A DNA stretch of 54,279 bases, from positions 1 through 54,279 of the forward strand of contig NZ_LGEL01000027.1 of NCBI RefSeq assembly GCF_001636695.1. The letters are read 5' to 3'. The stretch comes from Pedobacter panaciterrae. GTDB lineage: Bacteria > Bacteroidota > Bacteroidia > Sphingobacteriales > Sphingobacteriaceae. Positions within the stretch are counted from its first letter, which is position 1. Every line of letters begins with the position of its first letter. The notes under the pieces are model-generated. The model was not told where the DNA came from, searched no databases, and saw only the letters and a list, made by a program, of their open reading frames with translations. The position numbers and the translations under genes were made by a program. This document shows positions 18,014-25,592 of this stretch, in pieces.

Positions 18014-18856
18014 ATGGCAAACGCACCAAAACCAACAACAGTTAAAAAAGAAGGCTCTTCTTCAGCTTCAAATTTATTCGCAACCCTTACTATTCCAATT
18101 TGTATCATTATTGGTATATGTGTTTACAAATTTATTTTCGGAGATAGAGGAAATTTCATCGATGGGGCAGATCCAGATCTTCATGAAACACTTCCAAAAG
18201 TAGGTAACTACATGGGTATGGCTTACAAAGGAGGTCCTATCGTACCTGTTCTATTGGGTATGTTCCTTATGGTTATTGTGTTCTCTATCGAGCGTCTTAT
18301 TGTAATCGGTAAAGCAACTGGAAAATCTAGTTTGGATTCATTCGTTAAAAAAATTCAAGCATTTTTAAATTCAAATAACATTGAAGCAGCCTTAAGTGAG
18401 TGTGATAAACAACAAGGTTCGGTTGCTAATGTGATCAAATCAGGATTGAAAAAATATCGCGAAATGGAAACTGAAACCAACATGGATACAGATCAAAAAT
18501 GTTTAGCTATCCAAAAAGATATTGAAGAAGCTACTACTTTGGAAATGCCTATGTTAGAGCAAAACTTAACTGTAATCGCTACTTTAGTATCTGTAGGTAC
18601 ATTAACAGGACTATTAGGTACAGTAACAGGTATGATCAAGGCCTTCGGTGGTTTGGCTAACTCTGGTGCTCCGGATCAGGCTGCATTGGCAACTGGTATT
18701 TCTGAGGCCCTAATTAACACAGCTACTGGTATCGGTACTTCTACTTTCGCAATTATCATGTATAACATCCTTACTTCTAAAATTGATAAATTAACTTACG
18801 CAATTGACGAGGCAGGATTTAGCATCATTCAAACTTACGCCAGCACACATAAATAA
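18014..18856 (+). CDS. exbB: ExbB/MotA/TolQ-family proton channel protein
   Basis: This 280-residue inner-membrane protein uses the proton gradient to drive TonB. It has an N-terminal membrane segment (about 20-42), a second at about 77-98, a large cytoplasmic loop, and two membrane segments in the C-terminal half. The conserved channel signature covers LTGLLGTVTGMIKAF through GIGTSTFAIIMYNIL. The extra N-terminal segment is usual in Bacteroidota ExbB. It is the first gene of the exbB-exbD-exbD-tonB cluster and should energise SusC-type transporters such as the one at the left of the window. Confidence 0.93.
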   Translation: MANAPKPTTVKKEGSSSASNLFATLTIPICIIIGICVYKFIFGDRGNFIDGADPDLHETLPKVGNYMGMAYKGGPIVPVLLGMFLMVIVFSIERLIVIGKATGKSSLDSFVKKIQAFLNSNNIEAALSECDKQQGSVANVIKSGLKKYREMETETNMDTDQKCLAIQKDIEEATTLEMPMLEQNLTVIATLVSVGTLTGLLGTVTGMIKAFGGLANSGAPDQAALATGISEALINTATGIGTSTFAIIMYNILTSKIDKLTYAIDEAGFSIIQTYASTHK

Positions 18857-18942
18857 AAAATAATGTATTTTTTTTTACCGGCTTTATGGAAAACCGGAAG
18901 AATTAACATCATTAGTAAAAAGTAAGTTTATTTATAAATATT

Positions 18943-19560
18943 ATGGCAAGAGCAAAGGTTCAAAGAAAGAGTACTTCGATAGATATGACCGCCATGTGCG
19001 ATGTATCTTTCCTGCTGCTTACTTTCTTTATATTAACAGCAACAGCGCGCCAGCCGGATCCCTTGGACGTTAAAATTCCAAGTTCTACCTACAAGATTAA
19101 AGTTCCAGATTTAGATATGGGAATTTTATCTATCGGTCAGGGAAAGGTTTTCTACGAGATAGTAGGAAAGGACGTGAAAATGGCAACCCTTGATAAAATA
19201 GGAGAGCAGTACAAAATTAAGTTTACTCCTGAGGAGAGAGAACGCTTTGGTGTTCTTGGATCATTTGGAGTTCCTGTGGGGAGCTTGAAAAAGTTTATCA
19301 TGATGAGTGGTGACGAAAGAGATAAGTTCGCCAAGGCTAATATGGGTATCCCAGCTGATTCAACCAATAATGAATTGTCGGAGTGGTTGTTACAATCTCG
19401 TAAAGCGGTTGCGGAATTGCATCAGACTTCAATGAGGATAAGTATCAAGGGGGACTCGGAGGAAAAATATCCAAACATTAAAAAGATTGTTGATATCCTT
19501 CAGAAGCAAAAAATTAACAAATTTAGTTTAATTACATCGGCCGAGGGCGATGCTAAATAA
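18943..19560 (+). CDS. ExbD-family protein, first copy with a periplasmic insertion
   Basis: This 205-residue protein has one N-terminal membrane segment with the essential ExbD aspartate in DMTAMCDVSFLLLTFFIL. The periplasmic part is much longer than in standard ExbD (about 140 residues): a Gly/Phe-rich insert (about 70-130, containing GVLGSFGVPVG) splits the domain before the conserved C-terminal block MRISIKGDSEEKYPNIKKIV. It lies between exbB and a second, more compact exbD, and should form part of the TonB motor. The role of the insert is unknown. Confidence 0.9.
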   Translation: MARAKVQRKSTSIDMTAMCDVSFLLLTFFILTATARQPDPLDVKIPSSTYKIKVPDLDMGILSIGQGKVFYEIVGKDVKMATLDKIGEQYKIKFTPEERERFGVLGSFGVPVGSLKKFIMMSGDERDKFAKANMGIPADSTNNELSEWLLQSRKAVAELHQTSMRISIKGDSEEKYPNIKKIVDILQKQKINKFSLITSAEGDAK

Positions 19561-19569
19561 AATCATACT

Positions 19570-20103
19570 ATGGCAGAATTAGATACCTCCAGCGGGGGCG
19601 GGAAAAAAGGTGGCAAAGTAAGAACTAAGAAAGCAAACACCAAGGTAGATTTAACGGCAATGGTGGATCTTGCATTCTTATTGATCACTTTCTTTATGTT
19701 AACCACCTCTTTGTCGAAGCCGATAGCAATGGATATTGCTAAGCCTGATAAAGAAGATAATGACGTAAAAAATGAGCTTCGTGCATCTCAAACTATGACG
19801 ATTCTATTGGGTAAAAACAATAAAGTTGCATGGTATATGGGAGAAGCAGGAAAGTCGGCGCCAAATATTGAAAGCTTTGCTGAAGTCAGGAAATCGATAC
19901 TGAAAAATAAAGAAGAGGTAAGTAAAACTACCGGCCGACAAATAGTAATAGTAGTTAAACCAACAGATGGAGCTACCTATAAGAATTTTGTTGATATAAT
20001 GGACGAGTTAAATATCGCTAAAATTAAAACTGCTCCGGCTATTGATGATGTGAACATTATTGATAGTGAGAAAGCTGCGATGAAACAAGCTGGGATATTA
20101 TAA
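19570..20103 (+). CDS. exbD: ExbD-family protein, second copy
   Basis: This 177-residue protein has a lysine-rich cytoplasmic start and one membrane segment with the conserved Asp (KVDLTAMVDLAFLLITFFML). The periplasmic domain ends with TYKNFVDIMDELNIAKIKTAP, a standard ExbD segment. It begins 9 bp after the first exbD, from which it differs strongly in sequence, so the pair is an old duplication. Both keep the functional aspartate. Confidence 0.92.
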   Translation: MAELDTSSGGGKKGGKVRTKKANTKVDLTAMVDLAFLLITFFMLTTSLSKPIAMDIAKPDKEDNDVKNELRASQTMTILLGKNNKVAWYMGEAGKSAPNIESFAEVRKSILKNKEEVSKTTGRQIVIVVKPTDGATYKNFVDIMDELNIAKIKTAPAIDDVNIIDSEKAAMKQAGIL

Positions 20104-20131
20104 ATAATTATAAACATAAAAATATTAGGCT

Positions 20132-20953
20132 ATGTTTGGTTCTAAAATAGATTTATTAAAAACGGATTGGCTTGATGTTGTATTTGCCAATAAGAACAAA
20201 AGCTACGGTGCTTACGAGCTTCGTCAGAAGAGTTCTTCTAATACAACAAAATCATTGCTAATAGCATCAACAGCATTTGTGTTGTTGTTCTTATCCCCTA
20301 AAATTATGGAGTTATTCAAAGGGAAAGCTCCAGAAGAGGAAATAGTTAAACAAACGGAAGTAGTGGTACAACCACCTCCTCCTGTAAACCCGGAAACACC
20401 TCCACCTCCACCGGTTGAGCCACCACCGCCAAAACAGGATCAGGTTAAATTCCCTCCTCCAATTGTAAAACCAGATGAATTGGTTCGTGATGAAGAACCG
20501 GTTCAAATTGAAGACTTGAAAAAGGCTGATCCAGGTCAGAAAACCATTGCGGGTGACCCTGATGCAGATATAGTTATTGCTACTGCTGCAGGAGATGGTC
20601 CAAAACAAGCGGCAGTTGTAGAGGATACCAAAGTTTATGACTTTGTTAGTCTTGAAACTCAACCGTCTTTCCCGGGTGGTATGGAGAAATTTTATGCTTA
20701 TTTGAAAAAAGCTGTAAGATATCCTCCTATGGCTCAGGAAAACAATATCCAAGGTAAAGTGTTTTTATCGTTTGTTGTTGAAAAAGACGGTAGCTTAACC
20801 GATATCAAAGTTGATAGAAAACTAGGTGGTGGTACAGATGAGGAAGCTGTTAGGGTACTAAAAGCAAGTCCAAGATGGATCCCCGGAGTTCAAAATGGTA
20901 AAAAGGTTCGTGTGAAATATAACATTCCAATCAGCTTTACTTTATCACAATAG
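20132..20953 (+). CDS. tonB: TonB energy-transducing protein
   Basis: This 273-residue protein has a cytoplasmic start, one membrane segment (about 41-57), a proline-rich periplasmic stretch (about 78-118 with runs such as PPPPPVEPPPPK) and a C-terminal TonB domain (about 185-273). In that domain QPSFPGGMEKFYAYLKKAV and the KVFLSFVVEKDGSLTDI block are typical of Bacteroidota TonB proteins. It spans the periplasm to deliver energy to outer-membrane transporters. It is fourth in the exbB-exbD-exbD-tonB order. Confidence 0.95.
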   Translation: MFGSKIDLLKTDWLDVVFANKNKSYGAYELRQKSSSNTTKSLLIASTAFVLLFLSPKIMELFKGKAPEEEIVKQTEVVVQPPPPVNPETPPPPPVEPPPPKQDQVKFPPPIVKPDELVRDEEPVQIEDLKKADPGQKTIAGDPDADIVIATAAGDGPKQAAVVEDTKVYDFVSLETQPSFPGGMEKFYAYLKKAVRYPPMAQENNIQGKVFLSFVVEKDGSLTDIKVDRKLGGGTDEEAVRVLKASPRWIPGVQNGKKVRVKYNIPISFTLSQ

Positions 20954-20957
20954 AATA

Positions 20958-21182
20958 ATGTTTAATTTAAAAACATTTATGCAGAAATCGCCTCAACAGC
21001 GATTTCTGTTTATTTTAGGCCTAGTTATGTTTGCCTTTTATCTGGTTTTAGGATTGATATTAATCATTTGGAAGGACATGCCGGTAACAATCGATAGAAC
21101 TTATAGAATTCTACTTGGAGTTTTATTGATCGTTTATGCAGCTATAAGATTTACCCGGGTAATTAATCAAAAGGATAATTAA
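20958..21182 (+). CDS. Small two-helix membrane protein
   Basis: This 74-residue protein has two predicted membrane helices (about 15-38 and 48-66) joined by a short loop with DMPVTIDRTY. It begins 4 bp after tonB and ends 8 bp before the PstS-like gene, so it is cotranscribed. I recognise no family for it. The location suggests an accessory subunit of the TonB motor or of the following lipoprotein, but this is only context. Confidence 0.75.
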   Translation: MFNLKTFMQKSPQQRFLFILGLVMFAFYLVLGLILIIWKDMPVTIDRTYRILLGVLLIVYAAIRFTRVINQKDN

Positions 21183-21190
21183 ATAAAATA

Positions 21191-22096
21191 ATGAAGAATC
21201 TAAGTTTTGTGTTCATTTTTTTTGTGTTGTTGTCTTGTAAGAATAAAAAACAAGCGGATTCTGTTGAACAGACACGCACATCCGGAACTGTAAAAATTCT
21301 GGTAGATGAATCTTTTTCTTCAATTATAGCGGATCAAATAATGGTATTTAAGTCTGATTATAAAAATGCTGAGTTTACTACTATTGTTGGGAATGAAAAT
21401 AAGATATTGCCGACCTTTTTAAATGATAGTGTTAGAGTTATTATATTGTCAAGAATGCTTACTCCGGACGAAGATAAAGTCTACAGAAGTAGAAGCATAG
21501 TCCCGAAAACTTCAAGATTTGCAATAGATGGAATCTCGTTGCTTACTCAAAAAGATGATTTGGATTCAAATATTACTGTAGAGGAAGTAATAAGTATATT
21601 AAAAGGAACTTCAACCACAGGAAAGCAATTGGTTTTTGACAATGCCTATTCAAGTACACTTCGGTATTTTAAAGAGCTTGCTCAAATAACTGAACTTCCT
21701 AAAAGAGGAGTTTATACTTTGCAGAGTAATAATGACGTTATAAAATACGTTTCGGAAAATAAGAATTTTATAGGAGTGGTTGGGGTAAATTGGTTAATAG
21801 CTAATAATCCCGATATGACTTCTTATATTGCAAAGGTGAAAACGATGGGGGTGAAGGATATTAAAGGGAAAAAGGGCAGTGATGCTTACTATCGACCAGA
21901 TCAAACTAATTTAATTAATGGCATTTATCCTTTTTTAAGAAACGTTTATATTATTAATTGTGAAGGAAGGGACGGTTTAGGCACAGGTTTTGCAAATTGG
22001 TTAATGAGCCCACGTGGTCAGTTGATCGTACTTAAATCTGGACTAGGCCCACATAAAATGATGTCTCGGGATTTTAACTTGAAGAATACAAACTAA
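21191..22096 (+). CDS. PstS-like periplasmic substrate-binding lipoprotein
   Basis: This 301-residue protein has a signal peptide and lipobox Cys near residue 16 (VLLSC). The rest matches the periplasmic phosphate-binding-protein fold, with segments VKILVDESFSSIIADQ, RMLTPDEDKVY and IGVVGVNWL. No PstC, PstA or PstB gene is near, and the strict Ser/Gly phosphate motif of classical PstS is not obvious. It sits in the TonB cluster, so it may bind another anion or serve an outer-membrane transporter. Confidence 0.82.
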   Translation: MKNLSFVFIFFVLLSCKNKKQADSVEQTRTSGTVKILVDESFSSIIADQIMVFKSDYKNAEFTTIVGNENKILPTFLNDSVRVIILSRMLTPDEDKVYRSRSIVPKTSRFAIDGISLLTQKDDLDSNITVEEVISILKGTSTTGKQLVFDNAYSSTLRYFKELAQITELPKRGVYTLQSNNDVIKYVSENKNFIGVVGVNWLIANNPDMTSYIAKVKTMGVKDIKGKKGSDAYYRPDQTNLINGIYPFLRNVYIINCEGRDGLGTGFANWLMSPRGQLIVLKSGLGPHKMMSRDFNLKNTN

Positions 22097-22108
22097 ATTT
22101 TATATTTG
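22079..22108 (+). promoter_or_regulatory. Promoter of the TPR gene
   Basis: TTG at 22079-22081 and TATATTTG at 22101-22108 are 19 bases apart, a close match to the Bacteroidota consensus. The -33 element lies inside the last codons of the PstS-like gene. Transcription would start near 22115, giving a leader of about 130 bases that contains an imperfect hairpin at 22197-22221. Confidence 0.65.
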
Positions 22109-22247
22109 GAAAACGAAAGTAACAGACAGAGTAAGTCGAACCATAATTACAGAAATATCTGTTAAATATTTGAAACTAAAAACAAAATAGCGAACCATGA
22201 AAGCTGCAAAGCAGGCTTCATAACAATTAATTGAAAATAGAGGAACT

Positions 22248-23984
22248 ATGAAAATGACAAAGAAAGCAATAACCTTAGGTTTAGGTTTAGTAGTGATGGG
22301 TTCTGCCTCTTTTGCTCAGAGCATTACCGATGCAAAGAAGGCGATAGATGCCGAACAGTATCAAAAGGCGACGTCAATGCTTAAAACATTGGTGTCATCA
22401 CAAAAAGGCAAAGGGGAGAATTACTTTAGTTTAGGTGATGTTTATTTAAGAAGGGATTATATTGATTCAGCTAGAGCTGCCTTTACTCAAGGTGTTACTG
22501 CTGATCCAAAAAATCCTTTGAATTATATAGGTTTAGGCCAGGCAGATCTTGCTTCAAATAATGCAGCTTCTGCAAAAACTAATTTTGATAAAGCAATTGA
22601 AGTAGCATCAAAAAAAGATTTTACTCCATATTTGTATATAGGAAAAGCCTATTTATCAGAAGAGAAACCTGATTTCGCAGCAGCATTACCTAACTTGCAA
22701 AAAGCTGAAGAGCTTGATGATAAGGATAAAGAAGCAGAAACATTTGTTGCTTTAGGGGATTATTATGCAGCACAGAGGAAAAACTCAGAAGCGCTTCAAA
22801 ACTATATGAGAGCTTTAAGTATTGATCCTGCCCTTTACAGATCTACTGTTCAGATTGGAAGAATGTATAAAGAATCAAGAGCATTCAGTGATGCAGAAGT
22901 AGAATTGAAAAATGTGATTGCAGCAGATCCAAATTATGGTCCGGCTTATCGTGAATTGGCTGAGCTGTACATGCAATGGGGAAACCAGGAGCCGGCAAAT
23001 TTCGATGCTAAAGCAGCGGAGGCATTAACAAACTATAAAAAGTATCTTGATTTAACTGATAAATCTTATGACTCAAGATTGCGTTATGCTACTTTCTTAT
23101 TCTATGCTAAAGACTTTAAGACATTAGAACAGGAAACTTCTGATCTTGCAACATTAAATCAGAATGATCCTAAAAGTTTGATCGTTTCAAGACTTAGAGG
23201 TTATTCTGCTTACGAAAACAAAAACTATCCCCAGAGTTTACAATATATGAAGGAATTTTTTGCAAAAGTAAAAGATACTTCGCGTATTATCTCTGATGAC
23301 TATATGTACTTGGGTAAAGCTTTAATGAAGGATTCTACTGATAAAAATAATGACAGCTTAGGCTTAGTGAATGTTATTAAAGCAGTAAATATGGATTCTA
23401 CAAAAGTTGAGGCTTTAGCTGAACTTGCAAAATCGTACTATGATGCGAAGAACTATCCTAAAGCAATTGCCACTTATGCTGTGGTTAATCGCTTAAATCC
23501 AGAGGGAAAAGGTTCATTGTATAATCTCTTTTATCATGGTGTAGCTTCATACATTTATTATGCTAAGAGTTATGCAGCGAAAGCAGCTCCATCTAAAGAT
23601 ATTTTAGTAAAAGGTGACGCATCTCTTGCTAGTTTATTAAAATTGGCTCCAAGTACTATTGATGCACTTATGTATAGAGCTAGAATTAGCGATTATTTAG
23701 ATGATGAAGCAGCCCCAACAGGATTGAAATTACCTTTTTATCAACAATATTTAGATTCTGTTGAAACGCATGTTGAAAAGCAAACTCCAGTTGTAAAAAG
23801 AAATATGGTTGAAGCTTATAATCAAATTGCAGGTTTTGCCTCATATAAAGAGGATAAAGTAAAAGCAAAGTTATATTGGGATAAGACTTTAGCTATTGAT
23901 CCTGCAAATGCAGTTGCCTTAGAAGGGATTAAATCATTAACTGCTCCTGCTCCAAAAGCTGTTGCTAAGCCAAAGAAAAAGTAA
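22248..23984 (+). CDS. Exported tetratricopeptide-repeat protein
   Basis: This 578-residue protein has a signal peptide ending at about residue 24 (SASFAQ), followed by roughly ten TPR helical pairs. Recognisable repeats include GENYFSLGDVYLRRDYIDSA near residue 55 and later ones around NPLNYIGLGQADLA, ALQNYMRALSIDPALYRS and KAKLYWDKTLAIDPANAVAL. The C-terminus is rich in Ala, Pro and Lys. It should be a periplasmic scaffold for protein interactions. It follows the TonB cluster but has its own promoter and a strong terminator, so expression can be independent. Confidence 0.88.
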   Translation: MKMTKKAITLGLGLVVMGSASFAQSITDAKKAIDAEQYQKATSMLKTLVSSQKGKGENYFSLGDVYLRRDYIDSARAAFTQGVTADPKNPLNYIGLGQADLASNNAASAKTNFDKAIEVASKKDFTPYLYIGKAYLSEEKPDFAAALPNLQKAEELDDKDKEAETFVALGDYYAAQRKNSEALQNYMRALSIDPALYRSTVQIGRMYKESRAFSDAEVELKNVIAADPNYGPAYRELAELYMQWGNQEPANFDAKAAEALTNYKKYLDLTDKSYDSRLRYATFLFYAKDFKTLEQETSDLATLNQNDPKSLIVSRLRGYSAYENKNYPQSLQYMKEFFAKVKDTSRIISDDYMYLGKALMKDSTDKNNDSLGLVNVIKAVNMDSTKVEALAELAKSYYDAKNYPKAIATYAVVNRLNPEGKGSLYNLFYHGVASYIYYAKSYAAKAAPSKDILVKGDASLASLLKLAPSTIDALMYRARISDYLDDEAAPTGLKLPFYQQYLDSVETHVEKQTPVVKRNMVEAYNQIAGFASYKEDKVKAKLYWDKTLAIDPANAVALEGIKSLTAPAPKAVAKPKKK

Positions 23985-24001
23985 TAATTTTTTAATAAAA
24001 G

Positions 24002-24036
24002 AAAAAGGCGGGGTTGATATCCCGCCTTTTTCTTTT
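24002..24036 (+). terminator. Rho-independent terminator after the TPR gene
   Basis: AAAAAGGCGGG pairs perfectly with CCCGCCTTTTT around an eight-base loop (24013-24020), and the T-run continues to 24036. The hairpin also carries the -33 element of the nuoA promoter in its loop. Confidence 0.88.
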
Positions 24037-24043
24037 ATTTTTG
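24013..24043 (+). promoter_or_regulatory. nuoA promoter overlapping the upstream terminator
   Basis: GTTG at 24013-24016 and TATTTTTG at 24036-24043 are exactly 19 bases apart, a strong Bacteroidota promoter match. The -33 element is in the terminator loop and the spacer is its right arm and T-run. Transcription would start near 24050, only about 12 bases before the nuoA ATG. Confidence 0.72.
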
Positions 24044-24061
24044 CCTCATAATTATATTCAA

Positions 24062-24433
24062 ATGGAAACTCAAAGTGTACCTGTAGATTTTTTACCAATT
24101 ATATTTCAAGTAGTTGTTGCCCTGGGATTTGTTGTTGTTACTTTGATTGCAACCCACTTTTTGGGTCCCAAAAGGAAAACAGCAGACAAACTTTCAACTT
24201 TTGAAGCAGGTATAAAAGTTGTTGGTAATGCTCGCCAACCATTTTCTATAAAGTATTTTTTAGTAGCTATTCTATTTGTTTTGTTTGATGTTGAGGTAAT
24301 ATTTATGTATCCATGGGCGGTTAATTTCAGAGCGTTAGGAATGTCTGGGATGATAGAGATGTTCATCTTTATGGGCACGTTATTATTAGGCTTTATTTAT
24401 GTAATAAAGAAGAAAGCATTAGATTGGAATTAG
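24062..24433 (+). CDS. nuoA: NADH-quinone oxidoreductase subunit A
   Basis: This small membrane subunit of complex I has three helices (about 14-36, 66-86 and 96-117). The start at ATG 24062 (METQSVPVDF) is preferred over an upstream TTG, because that TTG lies inside the terminator loop and upstream of the predicted transcription start. The length is then 123 residues, as in other NuoA proteins. The conserved segment KTADKLSTFEAG and the membrane Glu/Asp in LFDVEVIFMYPWA are present. Confidence 0.95.
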   Translation: METQSVPVDFLPIIFQVVVALGFVVVTLIATHFLGPKRKTADKLSTFEAGIKVVGNARQPFSIKYFLVAILFVLFDVEVIFMYPWAVNFRALGMSGMIEMFIFMGTLLLGFIYVIKKKALDWN

Positions 24434-24499
24434 TCTATTTAGATTGTTTCTAAATGCCCTCAACTTAATTCATTTGCTTTTAAAAAATTGTAGATTTGT

Positions 24500-24529
24500 G
24501 GTTCATTCTTTAAAGGAATGAACCTTTTT
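24500..24529 (+). terminator. Terminator-like hairpin between nuoA and nuoB
   Basis: GGTTCATTC and GAATGAACC form a perfect 9-bp stem with a seven-base loop, followed by five T residues. It ends only 11 bases before the nuoB start. It looks like a Rho-independent terminator or attenuator inside the complex I locus. A TAGATTTG (-7-like) at 24491-24498 just before it lacks a good -33 partner. Confidence 0.65.
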
Positions 24530-24540
24530 CGTTTTGTATC

Positions 24541-25083
24541 ATGAGTAACATCAATATAGTAGACGCGCCTCCAGGCATAGAAGGATCTGGTTTTTTTGCT
24601 ACCTCCTTAGACAAGGTTATTGGCCTGGCCCGTTCCCATTCATTATGGCCTTTGCCATTTGCAACTTCTTGCTGTGGTATTGAGTTTATGGCTACCATGG
24701 GATCTCATTATGATTTTGGTCGATTTGGATCTGAGCGCCTAAGCTTTTCTCCACGTCAGGCAGATTTATTAATGGTAATGGGCACAATAGCAAAGAAAAT
24801 GAGCCCTGTTCTTAAACAGGTATATTTGCAGATGGCTGAACCCCGTTGGGTGATGGCTGTCGGTGCTTGTGCATCAAGTGGAGGTATATTCGATACTTAT
24901 TCCGTTTTGCAGGGAATAGATGAAATCATTCCGGTGGATGTATATGTGCCAGGATGCCCACCGAGACCTGAAGCTATTTTAGATGGTTTTGGTAAAATTC
25001 AGGAATTGGTTCGGAATGAGTCTTCGAGAAGAAGAAACTCAGATCAATATAGAGAAATGTTGGCTTCATACGGAATTGAATAA
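24541..25083 (+). CDS. nuoB: NADH-quinone oxidoreductase subunit B
   Basis: This 180-residue peripheral subunit carries the terminal iron-sulfur cluster N2 next to the quinone site. The cluster ligands are visible: the double Cys in [11 protein letters not shown], the Cys in VGACASSGG, and the Cys in PGCPPRPEA. The gene follows a 107-bp gap with a hairpin and ends one base into nuoC. Confidence 0.97.
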   Translation: MSNINIVDAPPGIEGSGFFATSLDKVIGLARSHSLWPLPFATSCCGIEFMATMGSHYDFGRFGSERLSFSPRQADLLMVMGTIAKKMSPVLKQVYLQMAEPRWVMAVGACASSGGIFDTYSVLQGIDEIIPVDVYVPGCPPRPEAILDGFGKIQELVRNESSRRRNSDQYREMLASYGIE

Positions 25084-25586
25084 TGGCAGAGGTTACTAAT
25101 CAGGAATTAATACAACAGCTGACTGAAAAGTTTGGTGAAAAAATAGTTGGAATTAATGAGCCTTACGGTTTACTTACTTTTGAAACTACAAGGGATGTTA
25201 TTATTGACGTTCTGGCGTTTCTTAAACAAAACACATTAGCTAACTTTAACTTTCTTACTGATATTACAGCGGTACATTATCCTGAGAAAAAGCATGGCAT
25301 TGCTGTTGTTTATCATTTGCACAGTATGGTAAATAAGATTAGGGTTAGGGTTAAGGTCTTCATTGATGAGCATCATCCTGAAATTCCGACTGCAACGACC
25401 TTATGGAGCTCGGCTAATTGGATGGAAAGAGAAACTTACGATTTTTTTGGAGTAAAGTTTGAAGGCCATCCGGATCTTAGAAGAATATTAAATATGGACG
25501 ATCTAGGTGTTCATCCTATGCTAAAACAATATCCTTTAGAAGATCCAAACAGAGTAGATAAAAAAGACGAATACTTTGGTAGATAA
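25083..25586 (+). CDS. nuoC: NADH-quinone oxidoreductase subunit C
   Basis: This 167-residue hydrophilic subunit belongs to the 30-kDa family of complex I and helps form the connecting arm with NuoD. The family signature ERETYDFFGVKFEGHPDLRR near residue 118 is intact. NuoC and NuoD are separate genes here, unlike the fused form in Escherichia coli. It overlaps nuoB by one base. Confidence 0.96.
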   Translation: MAEVTNQELIQQLTEKFGEKIVGINEPYGLLTFETTRDVIIDVLAFLKQNTLANFNFLTDITAVHYPEKKHGIAVVYHLHSMVNKIRVRVKVFIDEHHPEIPTATTLWSSANWMERETYDFFGVKFEGHPDLRRILNMDDLGVHPMLKQYPLEDPNRVDKKDEYFGR

Positions 25587-25592
25587 GAAAAA

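Noticed and set aside
20312-20752. 146-codon minus-strand reading frame across tonB
   Set aside because: It is the antisense shadow of the proline-rich and C-terminal parts of TonB and is rich in Trp and Arg from reverse-read proline codons.
21191-22096. Naming the lipoprotein pstS
   Set aside because: No pstCAB genes are adjacent and the phosphate-site motif is not clear, so no symbol was assigned.
24014-24061. TTG start that would extend nuoA by 16 residues
   Set aside because: It lies in the loop of the upstream terminator and before the predicted transcription start; the ATG at 24062 gives the usual NuoA length.
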